From the NCBI GenBank assembly GCA_964539825.1, contig CAZIKF010000039.1, positions 1 to 46,167 on the forward strand: a stretch of DNA of 46,167 nucleotides. The letters are read 5' to 3'. This document shows, one piece after another, positions 1 to 9,095 of this stretch (positions are counted from its first letter, which is position 1; every line of letters starts with the position of its first letter). This stretch comes from CAZIKF01 sp964539825. Its GTDB lineage: Bacteria; Muiribacteriota; UBA6191. The translations under genes were made by a program, and so were the position numbers. The notes under the pieces are model-generated. The model made no database searches. It was given only the letters and a program-made list of their open reading frames with translations, and had not been told where the DNA came from.

Positions 1-1110
1 CGTCCCGAAGCCATCAAGATGGCTCCAGTGGTGTTTGCACTCAGGGAAGAAAAAATACCCACTCGAATCATTGTCAGTGCCCAGCATCGAGAAATGTTGG
101 ATCAGGTTCTGGACCTCTTTGGGATTGAACCTGACCTGGACCTTGATGTGATGGTGCCGGACCAATCCCTGGGTTTCCTCACCTCCAACCTGATCTCAAA
201 GCTGAATTCGGCAATGGGAAAACTCAATCCTTCGATGGTATTGGTACATGGCGACACCACTACCACGTTTTGTGCTTCATTGGCGGCTTTTTACCATCAG
301 GTGCCTGTGGGGCACGTGGAAGCCGGGCTAAGAACTCGCAACATCTACAGCCCCTGGCCTGAAGAGATCAACCGTCAGCTCACCGGGAGAATAGCCACCT
401 GGAATTATGCACCGACCATAAAAGCCAGGCAAAATCTCCTAGATGAAAGTGTTCGCGAAGATAGAATCGTTGTAACTGGAAACACCGTGATTGATGCTCT
501 GCTTCATATCAGTACACGATTGGATAATGAAATTGAATTACAGAAAACGGCTTTGAATCGACTCAAGAACATTCTTCCTCCTCCTGCCTTAGACTCTGAG
601 ACGCTTATCCTGGTTACAGGGCACCGTCGCGAGAATTTTGGTACAGGATTTGAGAGGTTCTGCATGGCTTTGAAGAGTATTGCACTCAGAGACTCTAAAA
701 GAAGCGTAGTTTACCCGGTTCATCTAAATCCCAATGTTCAATCGGTTGTCAGGTCCAGGCTGTGTGAAGTCCCCAATATCTTTCTTTGTGAACCCTTACA
801 GTATTTGGAGTTTATCTATCTTATGAAGAAGGCACGTCTGATCATTACGGACAGCGGAGGGATTCAGGAGGAAGCTCCGGCTCTCGGGATTCCAGTATTG
901 GTTAGCCGTGATACCACCGAGAGACCTGAGGCTATCGAGGCAGGTACTGCCCTTTTGGTAGGAACCGATGATCAGCGAATTGTTCAGGAAGCTAACCGGT
1001 TGCTCGAGTCTGAGGATGAATGGCAAGGGATGGCGAAGGCTGTGAATCCTTTTGGTGATGGGAGAGCCGCGCAGCGAATCGCTGCTCACCTCAAGGAGGT
1101 TCTTTTATGA
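1..1110 (+). CDS. wecB: UDP-N-acetylglucosamine 2-epimerase, non-hydrolysing (5' end cut by window)
   Basis: The cytoplasmic enzyme interconverts UDP-GlcNAc and UDP-ManNAc for surface polysaccharide synthesis. The reading frame is open from base 1 and encodes RPEAIKMAPV, the conserved N-terminal family motif, so the true start lies just upstream of the window and the ATG at 19 is internal. Also visible are VHGDTTTT, GHVEAGLRT, GHRRENFG and the UDP-binding TDSGGIQEEAP followed by TTERPEA, all standard for the family. About 369 codons remain, close to full length. The stop overlaps the next start (ATGA at 1107), so the glycosyltransferase is probably translationally coupled. Only the first few residues are missing; the family call is very secure. 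Confidence 0.97.
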   Translation, partial: RPEAIKMAPVVFALREEKIPTRIIVSAQHREMLDQVLDLFGIEPDLDLDVMVPDQSLGFLTSNLISKLNSAMGKLNPSMVLVHGDTTTTFCASLAAFYHQVPVGHVEAGLRTRNIYSPWPEEINRQLTGRIATWNYAPTIKARQNLLDESVREDRIVVTGNTVIDALLHISTRLDNEIELQKTALNRLKNILPPPALDSETLILVTGHRRENFGTGFERFCMALKSIALRDSKRSVVYPVHLNPNVQSVVRSRLCEVPNIFLCEPLQYLEFIYLMKKARLIITDSGGIQEEAPALGIPVLVSRDTTERPEAIEAGTALLVGTDDQRIVQEANRLLESEDEWQGMAKAVNPFGDGRAAQRIAAHLKEVLL

Positions 1111-2291
1111 GCCTGAGAAAGAGAATACAGATTCTTAGCTCCCATTATCTTCCTGAGAATACTGCCGCTACGGAACGGATTTTTGTTCTCGCCAAAACCC
1201 TCTCTAAGACTTATGAAATTGATATTCTATGCCTGACACAAAAGGGTGTAGGAATTCCTAAGGATTCACCCTTTCCTGAAATCCAGACCACCTGGATTCA
1301 CCAGGAAAAATTCAACGGATCCAGCTTCTTCATTCGAGTGATTTTCGAGTTCTGGTACTCCTTGAAACTGGCTTGGAAAGCTCGGGATTCTAGGGCAGAT
1401 CTTCGAATTGTATCCATTCCTTACATGTTTCTTCTTCCCCTCGCTCTGCTCCTTTTAAACAAGACTCCGATCATTGCGGATGTGAGGGATCTTGTATGGG
1501 AGTATCTTGGAGAACAAACCAGCCTCCAGAGAATCCTGAAGAAATTGGCTTCATCCTTAATGATAGGAGCCCTGCGCCGCTGCAAGATGGTAGTGGTGAC
1601 CAACCCCACAGAAGAATTGGTTCTCTCCCAAGTCTATGGCCTTTCAAGACCATGGCTTGTCTCAAACGGGATTTCTCAAAGCCGATTTGATGCTGTTAAA
1701 GATCTTCACCCCGTTCCGGCTTCGGATAAATTTGTGGTGATGGTTTGTGGGAACATTGGCCGAGCTCTGGATTTAAAGGTGTTGCTGGAGGCGGTCGAGG
1801 GAGTGACAGGCTTAGAAGTATTGGTTGTTGGGGGTGGAAGCGAACTTCAGAAAATGCGGAATTTTGCGAGGGCCCGTTCTATGGACAATATAGAATTCAC
1901 CGGTCCGGTTCCCTTTGAGAGTCTTAGTGCCTATTACCGCAGGAGCAACCTCTTATTTTTGCAGGTCCATGAGAATTACTCATCCTCACGGCCTGTCCGT
2001 CTTTATGAATATCTCGCCACAGGCCTTCCCATCCTGATTGCTTCTGAAGGGGAGACCAAAGAGTTTGCGAGTACCTTTGAGAATATGACAGTTGTCGCTC
2101 CCGGAAATGCAAGGCTATTGCGAAAGACCCTGCTGGAGCTAACCCAGTTGCCCCTGGCTCTAAGCTTTGAGAATTCCAGGCAGATTGAGGAGAGATATCT
2201 TCGTGATCAACTCAGTCCTGCCTACGAAGTACTAATTTCAGAGATTTTAAGAGAGCATTCTACACAGGCACTTTCAATCGATCTCGGATGA
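1107..2291 (+). CDS. Glycosyltransferase family 4 (WbuB-like)
   Basis: A 394-residue GT4/GT-B glycosyltransferase that probably adds a sugar, perhaps an N-acetylated hexosamine given the adjacent wecB, to a lipid-linked or polysaccharide acceptor on the cytoplasmic face of the inner membrane. The N-terminal half carries the SSHYLPENTAATERI segment seen in WbuB/WcaI-type enzymes and a hydrophobic patch (about residues 105-118) that may touch the membrane. The C-terminal half has the GT4 nucleotide-sugar region: VVGGGSELQKM, FTGPVPFESLSAYY, then SSSRPVRLYEYLATGLPIL, where the Glu-rich EX7E-like motif lies. It overlaps wecB by 4 nt and overlaps the convergent flippase by 32 nt at its 3' end. The donor and acceptor cannot be read from sequence. 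Confidence 0.88.
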   Translation: MSLRKRIQILSSHYLPENTAATERIFVLAKTLSKTYEIDILCLTQKGVGIPKDSPFPEIQTTWIHQEKFNGSSFFIRVIFEFWYSLKLAWKARDSRADLRIVSIPYMFLLPLALLLLNKTPIIADVRDLVWEYLGEQTSLQRILKKLASSLMIGALRRCKMVVVTNPTEELVLSQVYGLSRPWLVSNGISQSRFDAVKDLHPVPASDKFVVMVCGNIGRALDLKVLLEAVEGVTGLEVLVVGGGSELQKMRNFARARSMDNIEFTGPVPFESLSAYYRRSNLLFLQVHENYSSSRPVRLYEYLATGLPILIASEGETKEFASTFENMTVVAPGNARLLRKTLLELTQLPLALSFENSRQIEERYLRDQLSPAYEVLISEILREHSTQALSIDLG

Positions 2292-3789
2292 ATCGGTACG
2301 ACTCAGTTTTAAATAGCCAGTGCAGCCCCGCAATGCTGATGATAAGTAGTAGGAAGCTCAGCGGTATCTCCACAATTGGCGACTGACCTCCGGGCGGGAG
2401 GACCATTAAGGGAATAAGAAGGCAAAGAACAGACAACCCAAGAGTTGAAATCAGTCTGGAAATTGCTCGTACAATGGAGAAGGAGCCTACATACCTATAC
2501 AGCAGGAAGTAACTCATCAAATTGAGGTAAACCACCTGGTATGCGCAGGTTCCCATCACAATTCCCTGGTATCCGAAGGTACTGCTTAAGGTTGTCAGTA
2601 AGATACAGAAGATCAAAGCACCCAAAATGATTCCCAGGGCATAAGCGTAGAAAGTTTGTTTGCGCTGCTTTGCTACCAGGGCTCTTCCAACCAGGCTGTG
2701 CGTGACCAGGGCAAAAGCTCCTGGAGCTAACCAATAGAGGCTCTTAGCGCTCATCTCTAAAGCCTCAGGGCCATACTTTCCGTATCCAAAAAGCAAAGAG
2801 ATAGCAGAATCGCTATAGCAGGAAAGATAGAGGCTCAGGGGCAGCACCAGGGAGATGAGAAAGTAATTTAAACTCAAACATAGGGAAGTGAAATCCTCTT
2901 TATTTTCCCTGGCGGCATAGGTACACAGCCTGGTATATCCAACCGCGACAACAGGGTAAATCAGCAAGGTGGGCAAAAGATCAAAGACCCTTCTCGCATT
3001 GAGAATCGCGCTCAGGGTTCCCTTCTCCATATTTGAGGCAAGATAATCCGGTACAAAAATGAGTAGGAGTTGAGAGACCTGCAGAATCAGGGCAGGCAAA
3101 GCAAGGTTAAAGAAATGTCCGAATTCCTGAAGATGGAATTTTATCGAACTGAGGCGCGATAAGAATCTTCCTAAAAACCATGTGAGGACGAGAAACACCA
3201 TCGAGTGGGCGAGTAGGTACGCCAGGGAAATGGACCCGGCATTGAGTTCTCGATAGGCAAGCCCCACACAAAGCACCATGCTAAGTCCCTGCGCAATGGA
3301 AATAATGTGAGTAAAGGTAAAATTGCGGTAAGCCTGGAAGATGTTGACGGATAAATCATTGACGTACATCAGGCATAGAAGGGGGAGTAAAAACTGGATG
3401 GCTACCTGTTCCCTTTGAGTGAGAGGGGACTGGAATCCGGAAATTACGGAGAGAACCTCTGGATGGTAGGTCCAGCTCAAGAGAAGAATCACAAGCAGAG
3501 TCATGAAGCACATGGTGCCAATACTCATGATTAATCCCCACCCCTGGGCTTCCTGGCCCTTCTCCTTCAGGGTAATGAATTGAGGAACCAATACATTATT
3601 ATTGAAGCAGGTAAAGAAGGAGACGCAAATCAGGATAAGGTTGTAGCAGAAAAAAATGAGATCAGTTTCAGCGGTAGCGCCAAGAAGCGCGGCGATCATG
3701 AGAGCACCCGCGAAACCCAGGCCCTTTCCAATGAGACCGGTAGTTACGGCTAAAACACTTCCCCGAAAAGGGGTTTGCTCCGCTATCAT
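2260..3789 (-). CDS. MurJ/MviN-type lipid flippase (MATE/MOP superfamily)
   Basis: A 509-residue polytopic inner-membrane protein with about 14 hydrophobic segments, from TGLIGKGLGFAGALMIAALL at the N-terminus to the C-terminal SFLLLIISIAGLHWLF. The N-terminal layout, the NNNVLVPQF segment after helix 2, and LLPTLLIYPVVAVGYTRL in the middle fit the MurJ (MviN) branch of the MOP exporters rather than Wzx. It may flip lipid II or, since it sits beside wecB, a GT4 and a DegT aminotransferase, an undecaprenyl-linked polysaccharide unit. The gene is convergent with the glycosyltransferase and its start lies only 42 nt from that of the divergent glycerate kinase. Confident as a flippase-type transporter; the substrate is inferred only from context. 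Confidence 0.85.
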   Translation of the reverse strand: MIAEQTPFRGSVLAVTTGLIGKGLGFAGALMIAALLGATAETDLIFFCYNLILICVSFFTCFNNNVLVPQFITLKEKGQEAQGWGLIMSIGTMCFMTLLVILLLSWTYHPEVLSVISGFQSPLTQREQVAIQFLLPLLCLMYVNDLSVNIFQAYRNFTFTHIISIAQGLSMVLCVGLAYRELNAGSISLAYLLAHSMVFLVLTWFLGRFLSRLSSIKFHLQEFGHFFNLALPALILQVSQLLLIFVPDYLASNMEKGTLSAILNARRVFDLLPTLLIYPVVAVGYTRLCTYAARENKEDFTSLCLSLNYFLISLVLPLSLYLSCYSDSAISLLFGYGKYGPEALEMSAKSLYWLAPGAFALVTHSLVGRALVAKQRKQTFYAYALGIILGALIFCILLTTLSSTFGYQGIVMGTCAYQVVYLNLMSYFLLYRYVGSFSIVRAISRLISTLGLSVLCLLIPLMVLPPGGQSPIVEIPLSFLLLIISIAGLHWLFKTESYRFIRDRLKVPV

Positions 3790-3831
3790 GATAGTTTACA
3801 CATTCTACCCCAAAACCGGGGTCTGCTGAGT

Positions 3832-5148
3832 ATGGACATGTCAGGTAGAAAGGAAACCTCATCTTGGACCTCCGCGATTCTTAGTGATTTTTTACGAGCG
3901 ATAAGGGGGGAAGAGATCATCAGGGACTGTGTGAACCTGAGCGCGGGAAAATTATGCTGTAGGGAAGGGAGCTTTGAGCTCGACACTCTGAGTCATTTGC
4001 ATATCCTTGCAATTGGGAAGGCTGCACAATCCATGGCTCGCGGCTCCCTTGAAATTCTCTCAGAAAAATTTGAAGGATCTATCAGCGGTCTCATTGTCAC
4101 CAAAGATGGTCATGGAGCTCCCCTACCCCCCTTCAAAGTCATAGAGTCTTCGCATCCCCTACCTTCTCTTCGATCCGTTCAAGCTGCCAGATCAGTGCGC
4201 GAGAACTTAGAGGCTCTTCCCAGGATGGGTTGTGGAGTCCTGGTGCTGCTCTCTGGAGGCGGCTCAGCCTTATTATGTGAACCGGTCGAGGGGATGAGTT
4301 TTGAAGAAAAACAGATTTTACACGAGCAGCTTCTATCTTGTGGTGCCTCCATTACCGAAATGAACCAGGTTCGCATAGCGCTCTCAAACATTAAGGGAGG
4401 CGGGCTATTGTCCTCCCTCCAGTCGCGTCCAGCCTTTGCTTTGGTCCTCTCAGATGTGGTTGGAAATGATCTTTCCCTGGTTAGTTCAGGGCCATTTTTT
4501 CCCCGTTCACCCAGTGAGCCTCTCGGGACCCTACTACAGCGATATCATTTGAGCTTACCCCCTGGATTGGAAAACTGTCAGCAGTCAGCAAATGCAAAAG
4601 GGGGTGCCGAGACTGAGGTTCCTCACTTGCTGCTGGCGGACTACCAGCATGCACTGGAGATCCTGTGCAAAGAATTTGAGACTCAAGGAGCCAGGGTAGG
4701 GAGATACAAAGGTGCACTTGTAGATGAGCTGGATAAATCAGTGAGGCTCATGCTAGAGAGTTTTAAATCATGGAAAGAAGATTCCACGGGTCAGCCACTG
4801 GTTTTCCTGGCGGGGGGCGAGTCCACGCTCAGGATTCATAGCTGCGGGAAAGGCGGGCGAAATATGCACTTTGCCTGCGAATTGGCCTCTAGCCTCCTGG
4901 ATTCAGGATTTGAGAGATTTGAAGTATTTTCCCTGGGCACAGACGGTACAGATGGCCCCACGGATAGTGCCGGTGGGCTGTTATCATCCCGGAACCTAAA
5001 AGATTCAAAAACTCGCTCTAATCTCAGGGAGGCAATTGAAAAACAGGACACTTATCCTTTTCTCGATTCAATTGGTGCCTTACTCAAGACTGGTCCCACA
5101 GGAACGAATCTGAATGATGTACACGGGATAGTTCTCAATCCTCGCTAA
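3832..5148 (+). CDS. Glycerate 2-kinase, MOFRL family
   Basis: Phosphorylates D-glycerate with ATP, feeding it into glycolysis or the serine/glyoxylate routes; soluble and cytoplasmic. The sequence shows the complete two-domain MOFRL glycerate kinase: HILAIGKAAQSMARG with a conserved Lys near residue 63, VLLSGGGSALL, SNIKGGGL, SDVVGNDLSLVSSGP, GGESTLR, and near the C-terminus SLGTDGTDGPTDSAGGL and LKTGPTGTNLNDV. Length of 438 residues matches the family. The frame is open back to a TTG at 3775, but ATG 3832 (or 3838) fits the family N-terminus better and avoids overlapping the divergent flippase. Its 3' end overlaps the convergent aminotransferase by 14 nt. Confidence 0.95.
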   Translation: MDMSGRKETSSWTSAILSDFLRAIRGEEIIRDCVNLSAGKLCCREGSFELDTLSHLHILAIGKAAQSMARGSLEILSEKFEGSISGLIVTKDGHGAPLPPFKVIESSHPLPSLRSVQAARSVRENLEALPRMGCGVLVLLSGGGSALLCEPVEGMSFEEKQILHEQLLSCGASITEMNQVRIALSNIKGGGLLSSLQSRPAFALVLSDVVGNDLSLVSSGPFFPRSPSEPLGTLLQRYHLSLPPGLENCQQSANAKGGAETEVPHLLLADYQHALEILCKEFETQGARVGRYKGALVDELDKSVRLMLESFKSWKEDSTGQPLVFLAGGESTLRIHSCGKGGRNMHFACELASSLLDSGFERFEVFSLGTDGTDGPTDSAGGLLSSRNLKDSKTRSNLREAIEKQDTYPFLDSIGALLKTGPTGTNLNDVHGIVLNPR

Positions 5149-6307
5149 CCAGTCGAAGACAATCAAGAACCGCTGTACTAATCCTATTGACCTGGGCATC
5201 ATTCAGGCGGGAGTAGATCGGTATGCTGACCAGTCGCTGGAAGGATTTAAGCGCCACGGGAAAATCTTCCGGCTCATAATTGTAGCGTTGTTTGTAATAG
5301 CTCATCAAATGCAGTGGGATGAAATGGACTGAGGTTCCGATTCCTCTGCTGCTCATTTCCTGTATAAATCGATCGCGGTTTGCCTTTGGTGGAAGTCTCA
5401 GGAGGTAAAGGTGCCAGGAATGTGTATCACCCGCTTCTGGCTGTGGGGGGAGTTCCATGCCTGAGTCACGAAAAAACTTGTGGTAGGTGAGCGCAACCTG
5501 GGCTCTACGGGCGGCGAATCCATCTATTTTGCGAAGTTGATGAAGCCCGATCGAGGCCAGGAGATCAGGGAAATTGTATTTAAATCCCGCGGCAATCACG
5601 TCGTATTGCCAGGATCCCGCAGGATTGGTGTAGCGATCCCACACATCTCGATCAATTCCATGCATTCGAAGCTTTTCTACTTTCGAAGCGGCTTGCGAAT
5701 CTCGCAAACACACCATGCCTCCTTCACCGGTGCATAGGGGTTTGGTGACATAAAAACTGAAAACGGTAGCGAAGCTCTCAAGGGTCCCGATTTTTTGTCC
5801 TTGATAACTACATGGGAGAGCATGGGCCGCATCTTCTATGATCTCGACACCAGATTTAGAGCACATCTCAAAAAGCGGCTTCATATCGCAGGCGAGTCCG
5901 GCAATGTGAACGGGTATAATTGCCTTGATCTTCCTCTTTGAATCACTTTGCAGGAGCTTTGAAACAGCTTCTATATCAAGGTTCATAGTCCTGGCATCGA
6001 TATCTACAAACCGAGGATTAGCCCCAAGATAGCGAACTACCTCAGCGGTGGATACAAAAGTATTTACCGGCACAATGACTTCGTCATTTTCGCCGATGCC
6101 CAATGCGCAAAGGGCAAGATGAAGCCCGCTCGTGGCACTATTGATAGCCAGGCAGTTCTCCGTACCCAAATAGCTGGAAAACTCTTTCTCAAAGAGCGCT
6201 GACTTGGGGCCGGTGGTTAGCCACCCAGATCTGAGGGTTTGGACCACTTCAGCGATTTCTTCCTCACCAATCTGAGGCAAAGAAAAGGGAATTGGATCTT
6301 CGCTCAT
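5135..6307 (-). CDS. DegT/DnrJ/EryC1/StrS family sugar aminotransferase
   Basis: A PLP-dependent aminotransferase of 390 residues that typically converts a nucleotide 4-keto (or 3-keto) sugar to an amino sugar for glycan synthesis. The expected elements are present: SGWLTTGP at the N-terminus, INSATSGLHLAL (phosphate binding), VDIDARTMNLD, EDAAHALPCSYQG with the PLP ring-binding Asp near 159, and FSFYVTKPLCTGEGGMV with the Schiff-base Lys near 189. The C-terminal half has the typical GFKYNFPDLLASIGLHQL. Its start overlaps the upstream uridine kinase by 4 nt and its end overlaps the convergent glycerate kinase by 14 nt. The sugar substrate is unknown; the wecB-GT4 region nearby supports a polysaccharide role. 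Confidence 0.93.
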   Translation of the reverse strand: MSEDPIPFSLPQIGEEEIAEVVQTLRSGWLTTGPKSALFEKEFSSYLGTENCLAINSATSGLHLALCALGIGENDEVIVPVNTFVSTAEVVRYLGANPRFVDIDARTMNLDIEAVSKLLQSDSKRKIKAIIPVHIAGLACDMKPLFEMCSKSGVEIIEDAAHALPCSYQGQKIGTLESFATVFSFYVTKPLCTGEGGMVCLRDSQAASKVEKLRMHGIDRDVWDRYTNPAGSWQYDVIAAGFKYNFPDLLASIGLHQLRKIDGFAARRAQVALTYHKFFRDSGMELPPQPEAGDTHSWHLYLLRLPPKANRDRFIQEMSSRGIGTSVHFIPLHLMSYYKQRYNYEPEDFPVALKSFQRLVSIPIYSRLNDAQVNRISTAVLDCLRLVSED

Positions 6308-6945
6308 GAACCTGCCGGGTGTGATTCCAAAAGGTGTTGGATTCTTGATAGGACCATGTCAATGGCTACGTCATTTCCACCGCCGCGAGGAATAATTACA
6401 TCAGCCCAGACCTTGGAGGGTTCTACAAAACGCTGATGCATGGGTTTGACAGTTTGGGTATAACGATTGAGGACCTTCTCCAGGCTCCTGCCCCTCTCCA
6501 GGGTATCCCTTTTTATTCTTCGGATCAGTCTCTCATCCGCATCTGTGTCCACAAAGATTTTGATGTCCATCAAGTCTCTTAATTCATAATAAGAAAAAAG
6601 CAAAATCCCTTCCACGATGATCAGGGGAACCGGTTCTACCAGAACCGTCTCCCTTTCCCTGCGAAAGGTCTTGAAGTTATAGCAGGGCTGGTGCACGTTG
6701 CGCAGGGCTTTGAGTTCCTTGAGATGTTCCACTAAAAGATCAGTTTCCAGGGAGTTTGGATGGTCAAAGTTAATCAGTGCGGGATCCTGGGATTCAAAAT
6801 CCTCGAGGTCTTTGTAATAATTATCGTGGCTGAAACAAGTGATCTGATCTGATTCCAGCTTGCTGAGAATGGTCTGGCTCACCGTAGACTTGCCTGAGGC
6901 AGATCCCCCGGCGATGCCAATAACTATGGGCGCTTCCTGCATCAT
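6304..6945 (-). CDS. udk: Uridine/cytidine kinase
   Basis: Pyrimidine-salvage kinase (uridine to UMP, cytidine to CMP) of 213 residues, the usual length. Visible are the P-loop GIAGGSASGKST near the N-terminus, SHDNYYKDL, NFDHPNSLETDLL, the YNFKTFRR substrate segment, VEGILLF, and the arginine-rich lid RLIRRIKRDTLERGRS. It starts in a TAATG junction with the cytochrome gene and ends overlapping the aminotransferase start (ATGA), so the three minus-strand genes look co-transcribed and translationally coupled although their functions differ. Two adjacent ATG codons could serve as start; the choice changes one residue. Confidence 0.96.
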   Translation of the reverse strand: MMQEAPIVIGIAGGSASGKSTVSQTILSKLESDQITCFSHDNYYKDLEDFESQDPALINFDHPNSLETDLLVEHLKELKALRNVHQPCYNFKTFRRERETVLVEPVPLIIVEGILLFSYYELRDLMDIKIFVDTDADERLIRRIKRDTLERGRSLEKVLNRYTQTVKPMHQRFVEPSKVWADVIIPRGGGNDVAIDMVLSRIQHLLESHPAGS

Positions 6946-7745
6946 TACTCACCCCTTTTGAACGCCAGGACTTCACTGATATAGCTTATCAAATCCGCCA
7001 CTACGCTGTCTGAGAGTCGGGCCGTGGAAATCGCGGGCATCTCGATCTTATTACCAGGCGGGACATTCTTCTCTAATGCAAAGCCTTCCGTCCATGCAAT
7101 CATGCGGCTTTCATCTTTGACTCCCCTGATCTTAAAGTAGAGTTGTTCCCTGGATTGGGGAGTCTTTAATTCCACCAAGACCCTCTGGTGACAGGGTAGG
7201 CATGAAAATCGATAGACGGCTTCTCCATGCATGGAGTCTCCCGTGATTCTGGGCGGTAGTACTTTTGGTATGGGAGGGTAAGGGTAGTCCCTACTCTGGG
7301 CGGGATCAGAGACGGTTTTTAAAAAAGCGCTAAGATCCTTGGAGTCATTGGTACTCTCCCGTCCTTGGAATCGAAACATGCAGTCCAGAATTGCCTCACT
7401 GGAAGTTGAGAATCTCCCTGCTTTAAATCCTTTGCGATAAGCGCTGTTTTCCAAAGGGGGGCCCGGCCTTTGGGCACGAGAATAGCGTAAGGAATTATGG
7501 CATTTTAAACATTCATTCCCTTCGGTCGAAACCGACCCTCTAAACCGATGCCCTCGGTATTTTAAGGTGGATTCGCCGTCAGGGACTTCATGGAATTTTC
7601 TCTCCGAGATATGATGACAGTCATAGCAGGAGAGAGTGGATTTGCCCTGGAAATAAGACTTGAAAAACAGGGCCTTCCCAAGGGTGGGACTAGATCCAAA
7701 ACTAATCGCGCTGGGCAAGAAGATTAGAAGTGAAAAAACGGGCAT
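6945..7745 (-). CDS. Exported c-type cytochrome with three CXXCH haem motifs
   Basis: Predicted periplasmic multihaem cytochrome c. With the only ATG near the signal peptide (7745) it is 266 residues: hydrophobic export segment (FSLLIFLPSAIS), then haem-binding CYDCH (about residue 40), CLKCH (about 79) and CLPCH (about 182). KIEMPAIS near 236 offers a likely axial Met for the last haem. It resembles tandem mono/dihaem cytochrome domains used in respiratory electron transfer, but the partner is unknown. The frame extends upstream to a TTG at 7901, which would add a charged 52-residue extension and overlap the thiolase start, so the true start is uncertain. Its stop overlaps the udk start by one base. 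Confidence 0.85.
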   Translation of the reverse strand: MPVFSLLIFLPSAISFGSSPTLGKALFFKSYFQGKSTLSCYDCHHISERKFHEVPDGESTLKYRGHRFRGSVSTEGNECLKCHNSLRYSRAQRPGPPLENSAYRKGFKAGRFSTSSEAILDCMFRFQGRESTNDSKDLSAFLKTVSDPAQSRDYPYPPIPKVLPPRITGDSMHGEAVYRFSCLPCHQRVLVELKTPQSREQLYFKIRGVKDESRMIAWTEGFALEKNVPPGNKIEMPAISTARLSDSVVADLISYISEVLAFKRGE

Positions 7746-7902
7746 GTACACGACTAGTACAATATACCTAAAATGAAGTGATTTGCCCGCATTCTTGCTC
7801 AAAGAGCGGCGTTTACTTTCTTCTTTTCGCTCATCCCTGGATTCCCTCACCTCCTTTCCATTAGAATGACTTCGCGGCCCGGTTCCCAAAGGAGTGCACA
7901 AG

Positions 7903-9090
7903 ATGGCAAAAGCTATTTATATCGTATCTGGATCTAGAACACCGATTGGTTCATTCCAGGGAATGTTCAAGGATGTGAGCGCGGTGGATTTGGGAGTTGC
8001 GGTTGTAAGAGAATCGATTTCCAGAGCCGGTATAGATTCCCTGTTAGAGAAAGTAGATGAAGTCAATATGGGCTGTATTTATCAGCATGGGCAGGGACAG
8101 GGAGTAGCCCGTCAGATCGCCTTGAATTCGGGGATACCCAAGACGGTTCCAGCTGTGACGACAAACCTGCTCTGCGGTTCAGGCCTTTTTTCTGTGATTC
8201 AATCCCTCAGGGCGATTCTTGCGGGGGATGCCAACCTTTGTGTGGCAGGCGGTACTGAAAATATGACCCGTGCGCCTTTCCTGCTGACCAGGGCTCGAGA
8301 AGGGTATCGGATGGGTCACGGACAGGTCTTCGACAGTTTATTGCAAGATGGGCTTACTGATGTATTTAACGATTACCACATGGGAATGACAGCTGAAAAC
8401 CTGGCGGAAAAGTATGCAATTAGCCGTGCTCAGCAGGATGAGTATGCTCTTCTCAGTCAGCATCGCGCCCAGAAGGCTATTGAGACTGGTAAATTTTGCG
8501 AAGAAATTGTTTCCGTCAATGTAGAAAAGAGGGGAAAGAGTACCATTTATGAGCAGGATGAATATCCGCGCATGAATTGCAAATTAGAAACTCTGCAGAG
8601 GCTTAAAGCGGCTTTTAAGCCAGATGGTACTGTGACCGCGGGTAACGCTTCAGGTATTAATGATGGCGCGGCCGCTGTAGTGGTAGCCGATGAAGAGTCT
8701 GTTTCCAAACTTGGTAGCGAACCGCTGGCCAGAATCACAGGATGGGGCGTGAGTGGATGCGATCCCGCCATCATGGGAATAGGGCCGGTAGAGGCGGTTA
8801 GGAAGGCTCTCGCTCGTTCCGGCACCAGTCTTGATGAGATTGATCTCATTGAAGCCAATGAAGCCTTTGCTGCCCAGACCTTAGCGGTGAGTAAGGAGCT
8901 AGGCTGGGATCAGGAAAAAGTAAATGTAAATGGCGGGGCCATTGCACTGGGCCATCCGGTAGGTGCAAGTGGTGCTCGAATTCTCATAACCCTGCTCTAT
9001 GAAATGAAGAGGCGAGGGGTGAAACGAGGGATTGCTACTCTTTGTGTAGGCGGAGGAATGGGCGTAGCTCTGCAGGTAGAGCGGGACTGA
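7903..9090 (+). CDS. atoB: Acetyl-CoA C-acetyltransferase (thiolase)
   Basis: Condenses two acetyl-CoA to acetoacetyl-CoA, or runs in reverse in fatty-acid breakdown; cytoplasmic. All thiolase landmarks are present: SGSRTPIGSFQG at the N-terminus, acyl-accepting Cys about 91 in NLLCGSGL, GGTENMTRAPF, GNASGINDGAAA, NEAFAAQTL, His about 351 in GHPVGASGAR and the acid/base Cys about 381 in LCVGGGMG. Length 395 is standard. ATG 7903 is chosen because AAAGGAG lies 8 nt upstream; the in-frame GTG at 7894 sits inside that ribosome site. moaD follows 5 nt after the stop, so the genes are probably co-transcribed. Biosynthetic versus degradative use cannot be decided here. Confidence 0.95.
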   Translation: MAKAIYIVSGSRTPIGSFQGMFKDVSAVDLGVAVVRESISRAGIDSLLEKVDEVNMGCIYQHGQGQGVARQIALNSGIPKTVPAVTTNLLCGSGLFSVIQSLRAILAGDANLCVAGGTENMTRAPFLLTRAREGYRMGHGQVFDSLLQDGLTDVFNDYHMGMTAENLAEKYAISRAQQDEYALLSQHRAQKAIETGKFCEEIVSVNVEKRGKSTIYEQDEYPRMNCKLETLQRLKAAFKPDGTVTAGNASGINDGAAAVVVADEESVSKLGSEPLARITGWGVSGCDPAIMGIGPVEAVRKALARSGTSLDEIDLIEANEAFAAQTLAVSKELGWDQEKVNVNGGAIALGHPVGASGARILITLLYEMKRRGVKRGIATLCVGGGMGVALQVERD

Positions 9091-9095
9091 GAAAT

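Noticed and set aside
9042..9095. Longer start for moaD
   Set aside because: It would run inside the thiolase gene; ATG 9096 gives the canonical MoaD N-terminus.
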